Source: Ferdinandcohnia sp047246645 (GTDB taxonomy: Bacteria; Bacillota; Bacilli; Bacillales; Bacillaceae_L). From it: 64,000 nucleotides of DNA. Position numbers and translations under genes: made by a program. Numbering within the stretch: the first letter of the stretch is position 1; each line of letters starts with the position of its first letter. This document shows positions 24,684 to 32,935 of the stretch, piece by piece. The notes below the pieces were generated by a model, which had not been told where the DNA came from, did not search any database, and saw nothing but the letters and a program-made list of their open reading frames with translations. The stretch is from assembly GCF_047246645.1 (NCBI RefSeq), contig NZ_JBFOKR010000005.1:186001-250000 (forward strand). The letters run 5' to 3'.

Positions 24684-25298
24684 ATGAGTAAAGCAATAGA
24701 GGAAAGTTTGAAACAGGAATTAAAACCTAGTATTGAAGAAAATAAATCTCTCCTCCAGTCTATCTTTACATTGACAGATGACGTTATATTTCGTGACTTT
24801 GTCTTCCAGGACGAAAAAAATCTAAAAGCTATTAGTGTGTATACTGATGGACTTGTTAACTCAAAAGACATCAATGAGATTATCAAGATTTTTATGTTTC
24901 AGGCAAATGAATTACTTTCTACATCGGATAAGCCGGACATTGGACAAGAACTTGCGGAGAAGGTAAAAAAACATTTTATTTATATCCAAACTGTTAAATT
25001 GATAACCAAAGTAGAAGAAGCAGTTAATGGCATCTTAAGTGGAGATTCTGTTTTCCTAATAGATCAGTCTAATGAAGCATTACTTATTTCAACAAGAGGA
25101 TGGAACGAACGATCAATAAGTGAACCACAAACCGAGCAAGTGGTCAGAGGTCCAAGGGATGGTTTTACTGAGAATATTCGAACGAATACTGCGTTGGTTA
25201 GAAGAAGGATAAAAGATCCGTATTTAAAGCTTGAAGCCCTGAAGGTTGGCAAAAAACAAGAACGGACATTAATATTGCTTATCTTGAGGGGACTGTGA
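24684..25298 (+). pseudogene. gerA-type germinant receptor A subunit, N-terminal part (frameshifted)
   Basis: This frame encodes the soluble N-terminal part of a GerA-family spore germination protein: SIFTLTDDVIFRDFVF, VNGILSGDSVFLID, WNERSISEPQTEQVVRGPRDGFTENIRTNTALVRRRI. After VGKK it loses family similarity and stops within 14 codons. The family continuation (TDINIAYLEGTV) is in the next frame. A6 at 25251-25256 would restore the frame if it were A7 (giving GKKTRTDINIAY). ATG 24684 is preferred, with AGAAAGG upstream. Mutation, assembly error and slippage on the A run are all possible. Confidence 0.8.
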
Positions 25299-26239
25299 AA
25301 GAGGGATTAGTTAGGGAAGTAAAAAGTCGTCTTGAAAAGATAAAAATCGATGGAGTAATTGAGAGTGGATATATTGAAGAACTAATTGAAGATGCTCCTT
25401 ATTCCCCCTTTACAACAATTCAAAGTACAGAAAGACCTGATAAAGTAGCAGCAGCTATTTTAGAAGGAAGAGTAGCCATCTTTGTTGATAATACACCCTT
25501 TGTACTAATAGTTCCCACGTATTTCTGGCAATTTTTACAGGCAAGTGACGATTATTATTCTAAATTTATATCTGGTTCTTTTTTTAGAATAGTTAGGTAT
25601 GCCGCGTTCGTGTTCAGTTTAGTACTTCCATCTATTTATGTCATGTTGGTGAGTTTTCATCAAGAAATGATCCCTACTCCTTTGGCACTCACAATTGCTT
25701 CTGGTAGAGAGGTTGTTCCTTTTCCTATTTTAATAGAGGCAGTAATTATGGAACTTGCTTTTGAATTGATGAGAGAAGCGGGATTACGAATGCCCAAGCC
25801 AGTCGGACAGGCTGTCAGTATTGTCGGTTCACTAGTAATTGGTCAGGCTGCAGTTCAGGCAGGGTTGGTTTCCCCTTTCATGGTAATTATTGTTGCAATT
25901 ACAGGCATATCTTCTTTTGCCATTCCCAATTATGCAGCATCTATTTCTGTTAGGCTGGTACGATTCCCATTATTATTCGCTTCAGGAACGCTGGGGTTAT
26001 TAGGATTTACAGCAATGTTTACTTTATTGGTAATTCATGCACTTTCTTTACGTTCATTTGGTGAGCCATATCTAGCGCCAGCAGCACCATTAGCACCAAC
26101 AGACCAAAAGGATGCTTTAATTCGTTTCCCTTGGTGGAAAATGGAAAGGCAACCAGAACTAGCAGAGGGGAAAGAAATGCGTGAAGGGAAACAGCAAATT
26201 CCAAAACCTCCGAAAGACGGTGGTACGAAAAAAGAATAG
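25295..26239 (+). pseudogene. gerA-type germinant receptor A subunit, C-terminal membrane part
   Basis: Continues the A subunit after the frameshift: VKSRLEKIKIDGVIESGYIEELIEDAPYSPFTTIQSTERPDKVAAAILEGRVAI is a GerA hallmark. Four to five membrane helices follow (about 100-250), with LPSIYVMLVSFHQEMIPTPL and the proline-rich C-terminus. The GTG at 25295 is only the first in-frame start and has no clear ribosome site, so independent translation is unlikely. Together both parts make about 515 residues, the normal GerA length. Confidence 0.8.
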
Positions 26240-26277
26240 TGTAGACTCATGATTATATAAATGGATTGGTGGTGTGT

Positions 26278-27486
26278 ATGGTAAAAAAAGTAGCACTTGT
26301 TCTATTATGTTTTAGTTTTCTTACTGGCTGTGTAGGAAAGCGAGAGATTAATGACCTTGCTCTAGTCATGGCAGTAGGAATAGATAAAGCAGAGAAAGAT
26401 GGACATATAAAAATTACTGCTCAGGTCGCCCGTCCAGCAGATGCAAGAGGGCAAACTGGTGCTCCGTCAGGTCAAACTGGAGACCCAATTTGGTCTGCCA
26501 GTGCAGAAGGGGAAACTATTTTTGAGGCAATTCGAAATCTGGCTACTTTTGCAACAAGGAGAGTGTTTTGGGCCCATAACTATGCCGTTGTAATCAATGA
26601 AGATGTCGCCAGGGAAAAGGGGATTGCAGATATTATTGACTTTTTCACGCGCAATCCAGAGCTAAGGATGAGAACCTGGGTCCTCGTAACTCCTAACAAT
26701 GCTAGTGAAGTCGTTTCCACAATTACCGGCCTTGAAGTTATACCAGGAGAGGCATTGGATAAATTATTTAGATTTACTGATATATCTGCCCAAGCACCTA
26801 GGACGCAAATGATTGATCTACAGTCTGCCTACTTAAGTGAAAGCTCTGAACCAGTTTTAGCAAGGGTACGCTTAACAGAAAGAGGAGTGTCTAATAAAAA
26901 ACCAGGCCAGGCTGGTGCGTATAAGCAAGTAGAGCTGGCAGGTGCTGGAGTATTCAAAAAGGATAAGTTAGTTGGCATTATCAAACCGGATGAAGTAAGA
27001 GGGCTACTCCCGTTCGTAGAAAGTTTAGAATCAGGTATTGTTGCGTTATCATGTCCAAATAATCCTCCAAAAAGAATAAGTGTGGAGCTTAGAAAGCAGA
27101 CCTTTGATGTTACACCTTCTTATCGTAATCAAACACCATCATTTCTTGTGAAAATGCACACCTTCGCTAGTGTTGTTGAAGCGGGCTGTCCTTTTAGCTT
27201 GGCTGATGGAAAAAGCATTAAGAAACTTGAAACAGAACTTGAAGAGACATTGAAAAATGAATTAACAAAAGTTGTAAAGCTAGCACAAGAAGATTATCAA
27301 TCTGATTTTCTTGAACTAGGAAAGGTTTTTAATAATAAGTATCCAAGTGAATGGAAAGAGATAAAGGATAACTGGGAAGAAAAATTTACTCAAGCGAAAG
27401 TAGAAATTCAAGTAATTGCTGAATTAAATGATTCTGCCCTATTATATAGGCCCACAAAACGAGGGGTAACAGGTGATAAGGAATGA
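26278..27486 (+). CDS. Ger(x)C family spore germination lipoprotein
   Basis: 402 residues. A lipoprotein signal peptide with lipobox LTGC places the mature N-terminal cysteine near residue 18, just before VGKREINDLALVMAVGID, the GerC start signature. VFWAHNYAVVINEDVA and FFTRNPELRMRTWVLVT are also typical. GerC anchors on the outer face of the spore inner membrane and works with A and B subunits as a germinant receptor. It lies 38 bases after the A gene and overlaps gerB by 4 bases (ATGA). The order A-C-B resembles gerK. Confidence 0.9.
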   Translation: MVKKVALVLLCFSFLTGCVGKREINDLALVMAVGIDKAEKDGHIKITAQVARPADARGQTGAPSGQTGDPIWSASAEGETIFEAIRNLATFATRRVFWAHNYAVVINEDVAREKGIADIIDFFTRNPELRMRTWVLVTPNNASEVVSTITGLEVIPGEALDKLFRFTDISAQAPRTQMIDLQSAYLSESSEPVLARVRLTERGVSNKKPGQAGAYKQVELAGAGVFKKDKLVGIIKPDEVRGLLPFVESLESGIVALSCPNNPPKRISVELRKQTFDVTPSYRNQTPSFLVKMHTFASVVEAGCPFSLADGKSIKKLETELEETLKNELTKVVKLAQEDYQSDFLELGKVFNNKYPSEWKEIKDNWEEKFTQAKVEIQVIAELNDSALLYRPTKRGVTGDKE

Positions 27487-28595
27487 GAGTACAAATTACA
27501 AATGGTATGTTTATGGCGATTATCATAAATTTGGTCTATGCCAAAGCCATTGGTTTAACACAAGGATCGATGGCCCGTGAGATTGGTAGTGATATGTGGA
27601 TAGCAACTGCACTATCTACTTTTCAGGGTGCTCTTTTTATGCTTCTTACTGTACTTATTATTAGGAGATTACCTCAATCAGATTTAATAGAACAAAGTGC
27701 TGTACTGGGAGGAAAATGGTTTAGTAAAGTTATAAGTCTGCTGCTTTTTGTATTCTTTATTGGTGCTTTTGGTGCGGTTATGACAACGTTTGTTTATCAT
27801 TTAAAAGATTATTTTTTACCTGATGCACCGATCTTACTATTTATCATTGTTCCATTTTTAATAGGTGTCTATGGAATTATGTTTGGGTTAGAGGTTATCG
27901 GAAGGATGGCAGTCATAGGCATTTTATCGATACTTGCACTAAATATTTTACTGCTTCTGGGGTCATTATCGAACTTTGATATCCGCGAATTGTTACCTGT
28001 ATTTCGTTCAGGTGTAGGAGAAACACTTTGGGCAAGCCGTCATAACAATACGGACTGGGCTATGGCAACAATGATGGCTGCACTCATTTTACCTAATGTA
28101 AAGAATCCAAAAACATGGGGTAAATCAGGCGTTGCAGGGATTGGATATGGCGGGGCTTTTGTGTTAATGTGGCCGATTCTAGAAGCGGGCGTACTATCTG
28201 CAGAAGTAACAGGCAATTATATAATCTCTTGTATGCAAATGGCTAGAAGTGCAGAAATAGGGTTGTTTATTCATAGATATGAAATGATTATGATTGCATT
28301 TTTCGCTCTTTCTTCGATTACACAAATTCTAATGACACTACTCTGTGCATCCATATCGTTTCAACGTCTATTTAATCTAAAAGATTATCGACCTGTTATT
28401 ATTCCTGTAGGCATTATATTATGTGCCTATAGTTATTGGCTTGTCTTTGATCATCATCGCGCAATTATGATTATGGAGAATCAGTGGGTACTAGTAGCTT
28501 CTGTTATTTCCATTTTTGTACCTGGATTTGTTTGGACTTTAGGCATAATAAGAAAGAAAAAGCTATTGCATAAAAGATTTGAAGAAGGATTATAA
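27483..28595 (+). CDS. GerB-type spore germination permease
   Basis: 370 residues with about ten membrane helices of the APC-superfamily GerB fold: ITNGMFMAIIINLVYAKAIGLTQGSMAREIGSDMW at the N-terminus and DWAMATMMAALILPNVKNPKTWGKS in the middle. B subunits bind the germinant, often an amino acid. Which germinant cannot be predicted. Translation is coupled to gerC. If the A subunit is really broken, this receptor is probably inactive. Confidence 0.9.
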   Translation: MRVQITNGMFMAIIINLVYAKAIGLTQGSMAREIGSDMWIATALSTFQGALFMLLTVLIIRRLPQSDLIEQSAVLGGKWFSKVISLLLFVFFIGAFGAVMTTFVYHLKDYFLPDAPILLFIIVPFLIGVYGIMFGLEVIGRMAVIGILSILALNILLLLGSLSNFDIRELLPVFRSGVGETLWASRHNNTDWAMATMMAALILPNVKNPKTWGKSGVAGIGYGGAFVLMWPILEAGVLSAEVTGNYIISCMQMARSAEIGLFIHRYEMIMIAFFALSSITQILMTLLCASISFQRLFNLKDYRPVIIPVGIILCAYSYWLVFDHHRAIMIMENQWVLVASVISIFVPGFVWTLGIIRKKKLLHKRFEEGL

Positions 28596-28631
28596 AAATG
28601 TTAGGATAACTATGAAAAGTGAATAGTAGTT

Positions 28632-28747
28632 TACCACTAGGGGTGCCTTTAAGCATAAAAGCAAAAGGCTGAGATTGAGGATTGTTCGTACATGACCTTA
28701 AGACTCTTAGAACCTGATCTGGATTATACCAGCGTAGGGAAGTGGGC
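28632..28747 (+). promoter_or_regulatory. TPP (thiamine pyrophosphate) riboswitch
   Basis: The THI-element landmarks are all present: CACTAGGGGTGCC at the 5' side, GGCTGAGATTGAGG (CUGAGA core), and ACCTGATCTGGATTATACC / AGCGTAGGGAAGTGG at the 3' side. It precedes tenA by about 150 bases and is followed by an intrinsic terminator, so TPP binding should stop transcription of tenA. Confidence 0.95.
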
Positions 28748-28793
28748 AGGCCAATACATACCTTTAGTTTCTTTGAGTTGTATTCTAAAATTA

Positions 28794-28832
28794 GCCACCT
28801 TCTTTACGTTGTGTAGAGGAGGTGGTTTTTTA
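28794..28832 (+). terminator. Riboswitch-controlled terminator before tenA
   Basis: CCACCT / AGGTGG stem with TTTTTT tail between the TPP aptamer and tenA: the expression platform. Confidence 0.85.
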
Positions 28833-28896
28833 ATTGATTTTTTACAAGTGGAATTGTTGAATCTTAATAAATAAATACAGTAGGAGGAGAAACATA

Positions 28897-29580
28897 ATGA
28901 AATTTTCACAAGAAATTCGTTTAGCAGCAGATTCAATTTGGAAAGCGAGCTTTAACCATCCCTTTGTTAAAGGTATCGGGGATGGAACTTTGTCTTTAGA
29001 GTCTTTCCGCTATTATGTCTTACAAGATTCATATTACCTTTCACATTTTGCAAAAATACAATCATTAGGTGCAGCAAAAGCTGAAGACTTACATACAACT
29101 AATCTCTTTGCTGTTCATGCTCAAGGAACCTATGAAGCAGAATTATCACTACATGAAAACTTCTCGAGACAGCTGAAGATCAATCAACAAGAAATTACAG
29201 AGTTTAACCCAGCCCCAACAGCATATGCCTACACCTCCCACCTATATAGGGCAGCTTATACAGGGCATTTAGGTGATATAGTTGCAGCACTATTACCATG
29301 CTATTGGCTGTATTACGAAATTGGAGAACAGCTAAAAGATTGCCAACCATCTCAACCAATTTATCAGGAATGGATTTCGGCATACGGTGGAGCTTGGTTC
29401 AAAACGCTAGTTGAGGAACAAATTAAATTGATTGACGAATTAGCAGAGAGAGTAACAGAAAATGACCGTGCTAGAATGAAAGAGCATTTTATAATTAGTA
29501 GTCAATATGAATACGCCTTTTGGGAAATGGCGTATACACATGAGAATTGGCCAGTAAAGTTGAAATCGACTATAAAATAG
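28897..29580 (+). CDS. tenA: Aminopyrimidine aminohydrolase (thiaminase II) TenA
   Basis: 227 residues, all-helical TenA fold. FRYYVLQDSYYLSHFAK (with conserved D and Y), the C-terminal-half CYWLYYEIGE, and a late YEYAFWEMAY carrying catalytic glutamate are the family marks. TenA salvages the aminopyrimidine HMP from degraded thiamine. The ribosome site GTAGGAGGAG is strong. It is under TPP riboswitch control, in line with a thiamine salvage role. The usual catalytic cysteine (C-x-x-Y context) is seen as LLPCYWLY. Confidence 0.95.
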   Translation: MKFSQEIRLAADSIWKASFNHPFVKGIGDGTLSLESFRYYVLQDSYYLSHFAKIQSLGAAKAEDLHTTNLFAVHAQGTYEAELSLHENFSRQLKINQQEITEFNPAPTAYAYTSHLYRAAYTGHLGDIVAALLPCYWLYYEIGEQLKDCQPSQPIYQEWISAYGGAWFKTLVEEQIKLIDELAERVTENDRARMKEHFIISSQYEYAFWEMAYTHENWPVKLKSTIK

Positions 29581-29691
29581 CCACTATAGAACCAAACAAC
29601 TACAAAAATAGGAAGCCAATATGATACCATAGACCTCAGACATGTAGTATTCAATAATATGAATACTAGACAATGGAAGGAATGAGAACGG

Positions 29692-30711
29692 TTGAGTGAA
29701 CGATATTCTCGACATGAAATATTTGCTCCAATTGGGGTTGAGGGTCAGACAAAGATAAGAAATAAGCATGCCTTGGTAGTAGGTGCAGGTGCTCTTGGAA
29801 CAGGAAGCGCCGAGGCACTTGTGCGTGCCGGCATAGGTAAGCTTACGATTGTAGATAGAGACTATGTAGAGTGGAGTAATCTACAGCGACAACAGCTTTA
29901 TGCGGAATCGGATGCTAGGAATCGTTTGCCAAAGGCAATTGCAGCCAAAGAGCGTTTACAACTAGTGAATTCAGAGGTTGATATTAATGCTTATGTAATG
30001 GATGTAGGCGTTGAAGAGATTCAAGAACTCATCCAGAAAGTCGATATCATCATAGATGCAACTGATAACTTTGATACGAGAATGCTCGTAAATGATGCAT
30101 CTCAAAAATACAATATCCCTTGGATTTACGGAGCATGTGTCGGAAGTTACGGGATAAGTTATACCATTTTACCTGGCCAAACTCCTTGTCTCAATTGTTT
30201 GCTTGAGACAGTGCCGATTGGAGGATTAACCTGCGATACGGCAGGAATTATTAGTCCTGCGGTACAAATGGTGGTTGCCTACCAAGTAACAGAAGCATTA
30301 AAAATCTTAGTTGAAGATATCGGGTCACTTCGTGGAAAATTAGTTTCCTTTGATCTTTGGAAAAATCAGTATACAGCAATTAAGGTAGACAAAGTAAAAA
30401 AGGATAGTTGTCTCTCATGTGGTACGGATAGAACCTATCCATACTTATCATTTGAAAATCAAACCAAATCAGCCGTGTTATGTGGAAGAGATTCAGTACA
30501 AATAAGACCATCAGAAAGAATTGAACGTAATTTAGATGAATTAGCTACACTTTTAAAGACACATGGAGGAATTGTAGAGCAAAACCCATTTTTACTGTCT
30601 TTTACAATCGGTAAAAACAGGCTCGTCATTTTTAAGGATGGCCGAGTGCTGGTTCACGGGACAAAGGACATTGCAGAAGCGAAAACTCTATACCACAGAT
30701 ATTTGGGGTAA
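29692..30711 (+). CDS. thiF: ThiF/MoeB family adenylyltransferase
   Basis: 339 residues of the E1-like superfamily. The nucleotide loop is VVGAGALGTGSAEALVRAG, followed by VDRDYVEWSNLQRQ and DATDNFDTRMLVND; two C-x-x-C pairs (CLNCL, CLSCG) should bind zinc. The C-terminal 80 residues form a small extra domain. It would adenylate the C-terminus of a sulfur carrier such as ThiS. Start is TTG with AAGGA 10 bases upstream. It follows tenA by 111 bases; no thiS, thiG or thiO is present in the window. Confidence 0.85.
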   Translation: MSERYSRHEIFAPIGVEGQTKIRNKHALVVGAGALGTGSAEALVRAGIGKLTIVDRDYVEWSNLQRQQLYAESDARNRLPKAIAAKERLQLVNSEVDINAYVMDVGVEEIQELIQKVDIIIDATDNFDTRMLVNDASQKYNIPWIYGACVGSYGISYTILPGQTPCLNCLLETVPIGGLTCDTAGIISPAVQMVVAYQVTEALKILVEDIGSLRGKLVSFDLWKNQYTAIKVDKVKKDSCLSCGTDRTYPYLSFENQTKSAVLCGRDSVQIRPSERIERNLDELATLLKTHGGIVEQNPFLLSFTIGKNRLVIFKDGRVLVHGTKDIAEAKTLYHRYLG

Positions 30712-30744
30712 TCGAAAAATAGGTAATTATCAAAAAAGTAGTAA

Positions 30745-30774
30745 TTGACAAAAATATGTCCACGGTGGTAATCT
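30745..30774 (+). promoter_or_regulatory. Sigma-A-type promoter of the bmr operon
   Basis: TTGACA at 30745-30750 and TAATCT at 30769-30774, spacer 18, placed 46 bases before the leader peptide start. Confidence 0.6.
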
Positions 30775-30820
30775 AACTAAGTATTAAAATTACTAGTAAA
30801 TGGAAAGGGAGGGTATCGAA

Positions 30821-30898
30821 ATGAAAAATGTATTGATTTTACCAATCACAAAGTTAAATAGTTTCGTGACCTTTCCTTTGTTTAATTATAGTAGATAA
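30821..30898 (+). CDS. bmrB: BmrB-like leader peptide, 25 residues
   Basis: ATG with AAAGGGAGGG in front, encoding 25 residues that begin MKNVLILPITKL and end LFNYSR. It sits between a promoter and two hairpins upstream of bmrC. In B. subtilis bmrB encodes a leader peptide through which ribosome-stalling antibiotics relieve attenuation of bmrCD. This peptide is shorter than the B. subtilis one as I recall it. Codons for V-T (GTGACCT, 30866-30872) can pair with AGGTCAC at 30940-30946, the likely switch. Confidence 0.75.
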   Translation: MKNVLILPITKLNSFVTFPLFNYSR

Positions 30899-30930
30899 AC
30901 ATTTTCCTACTACATTTATACACTTTTAAC

Positions 30931-31017
30931 CAAAAGTACAGGTCACTTTTAATACGTGACGTGTGCTTTTATGCTTTTTTAGGGCATATCGCTGTTTCGT
31001 GTGGTATGTCCTTTTTG
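30931..31017 (+). promoter_or_regulatory. bmr attenuator: antiterminator and terminator hairpins
   Basis: First hairpin AAAAGTACAGGTCAC (30932-30946) with GTGACGTGTGCTTTT, imperfect; second hairpin GGGCATA / TATGTCC followed by TTTTTG (about 30983-31016), an intrinsic terminator. AGGTCAC can instead pair with GTGACCT inside the leader coding sequence, so ribosome position decides the fold. Confidence 0.65.
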
Positions 31018-31087
31018 CGTGGTTTCAAATTGGGTACAACAATCTACCAGATTGTTTGCTATAAAAAATTTTAAGGAGGAACACAAA

Positions 31088-31144
31088 ATGAGGGGATTTG
31101 TAGTAAGTGGAATTAAATATGTCGGAGATCCAGAAAGCGGCTAG
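31088..31144 (+). CDS. Second leader ORF, 18 residues, upstream of bmrC
   Basis: ATG preceded by AAGGAGGAACACAAA, one of the best ribosome sites in the window, reading 18 codons (MRGFVVSGIKYVGD...) to tandem TAG stops, 33 bases before bmrC. Either a second regulatory uORF, or the remnant of a longer small protein. Function unknown. Confidence 0.45.
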   Translation: MRGFVVSGIKYVGDPESG

Positions 31145-31177
31145 TAGAAATTGTAGACATGAAGGGAGATAACAGCT

Positions 31178-32935
31178 ATGTTTTCGGTATTATTTAAATT
31201 AGGTTGGTTTTTTAAACAGCATTGGAAGAGATATACAGTTGCAATTATCCTGTTAATACTCGTTGGGATTCTGGAGATTATTCCACCAAAGATAATTGGA
31301 GTTGCAATTGATGAAATTCATATTGGGACATTAACCCAGGATAAGATTGTTCAATATCTACTTTTTTTATTAGGATTAATGGTCCTTATATATGGAGTCA
31401 CATATGTCTGGATGTACCAATTATTCGGAGGAGCATATGTAGTAGAAAGAATTCTCCGTGGTCGGTTTATGAGACATTTATTAAAAATGAAACCAGGTTT
31501 CTATGAAAAAAATAGAACCGGGGACTTAATGGCTCGTGCCACTAACGATTTGAAGTCTGTTTCTCAAACAGCAGGTTTTGGTATTTTAACACTAATTGAC
31601 TCAAGTATTTTTATGTTAACAATACTTTTTACGATGGGATTCTTAATTAGTTGGAAGCTTACATTAGCATCCTTAATACCGCTACCTATCATGGCTATGG
31701 TCATGAATGTGTATGGTAAGAAAATTCATGAACGATTTATGGAGGCGCAGGATGCGTTTGGAACTCTAAACGATCAGGTACTTGAATCAATAGCCGGTAT
31801 TCGAGTTGTCCGTGCATATGTCCAAGAAAAAGCTGATCAACAAAGATTTCATAACTTAACTGAAGATGTGTTTGAAAAGAATATAAAGGTAGCTAAGATA
31901 GATGCTCTATTTGACCCAACGATGAAAATTCTAGTAGGAATAAGTTATCTTATCGGGTTAGGCTATGGTGCTTTTTTAGTATTTCATAATGAAATTACCT
32001 TAGGTGAATTAGTTTCATTTAATGTGTATCTAGGTATGATGATTTGGCCAATGTTTGCAATTGGGGAGCTAATCAACATTATGCAACGAGGAAATGCTTC
32101 ATTAGATAGGGTAAATGAAACACTTTCCTATCAAGCAGATGTCGTTGAACACGCAAATCCTGTAAAGGTAGATATTCCAAAGCGTATTGAGTTTCATAAT
32201 GTGACGTTCCAGTATCCAACTTCAACGGTAAAAAATTTAGAAAATGTATCTATTACAATTGAAAAAGGTGGCACCCTAGGAGTAGTCGGGAAAACCGGCA
32301 GTGGAAAAACAACGCTGGTAAAACAATTGCTAAGGGAGTATCCGGTTGGGCAAGGAGAATTACTAATCTCTGGAGTACCAATTGACCGAATTTCAATTAA
32401 AGATTTACATGGGTGGATTGGATATGTTCCACAGGATCATGTTCTGTTCTCCAGGACTGTTCGTGAAAACATCTTATTTGGTAAAAAAGATGCATCAGAG
32501 GCTGAGTTGGAAAAGGCAATTGAATTAGCAGCATTTCGAAAGGATTTAACTATGCTTCCTGACGGCCTTCAAACACTTGTAGGCGAAAAAGGTGTTGCTT
32601 TATCTGGTGGACAAAAGCAAAGAATTTCGATTGCAAGAGCATTGCTAGTGGATCCGGAAATTTTAATTCTAGATGACTCTTTATCAGCTGTTGATGCAAA
32701 GACAGAAACAAAGATTATTGAGAATATTAGACGTGAACGTTCTGGAAAAACAACGATTATCACTACTCATCGTTTATCAGCAGTTGAGCATGCCGATTGG
32801 ATTGTTGTTCTAGATGAAGGTCAAATTATTGAAGAAGGAAGCCATGAAGATTTACTGGCACTAAACGGTTGGTACAATGAACAATTTATACGTCAACAAG
32901 TAGAAGAAATGACAGAAAGTGGGGTGTCTGCATGA
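31178..32935 (+). CDS. bmrC: Heterodimeric ABC multidrug exporter subunit BmrC
   Basis: 585 residues: six membrane helices (about 15-310) and an ATPase domain with Walker A GKTGSGKTT, signature LSGGQKQR and Walker B ILILDDS. The residue after Walker B is Asp instead of catalytic Glu, as in other heterodimeric exporters with one degenerate site. It pairs with BmrD, whose start overlaps its stop (ATGA). Expression should be induced by translation-blocking antibiotics through the leader. Confidence 0.92.
   Translation: MFSVLFKLGWFFKQHWKRYTVAIILLILVGILEIIPPKIIGVAIDEIHIGTLTQDKIVQYLLFLLGLMVLIYGVTYVWMYQLFGGAYVVERILRGRFMRHLLKMKPGFYEKNRTGDLMARATNDLKSVSQTAGFGILTLIDSSIFMLTILFTMGFLISWKLTLASLIPLPIMAMVMNVYGKKIHERFMEAQDAFGTLNDQVLESIAGIRVVRAYVQEKADQQRFHNLTEDVFEKNIKVAKIDALFDPTMKILVGISYLIGLGYGAFLVFHNEITLGELVSFNVYLGMMIWPMFAIGELINIMQRGNASLDRVNETLSYQADVVEHANPVKVDIPKRIEFHNVTFQYPTSTVKNLENVSITIEKGGTLGVVGKTGSGKTTLVKQLLREYPVGQGELLISGVPIDRISIKDLHGWIGYVPQDHVLFSRTVRENILFGKKDASEAELEKAIELAAFRKDLTMLPDGLQTLVGEKGVALSGGQKQRISIARALLVDPEILILDDSLSAVDAKTETKIIENIRRERSGKTTIITTHRLSAVEHADWIVVLDEGQIIEEGSHEDLLALNGWYNEQFIRQQVEEMTESGVSA

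Noticed and set aside
25251..25256. Programmed -1 ribosomal frameshift in gerA
   Set aside because: The run is A6 in the frame AAA AAA C, not a canonical X-XXY-YYZ site, and no clear downstream pseudoknot is visible. A lost base is simpler.
28692..28874. Small coding region inside the tenA leader
   Set aside because: It lies within the conserved TPP aptamer and terminator, so the conservation is explained by RNA.
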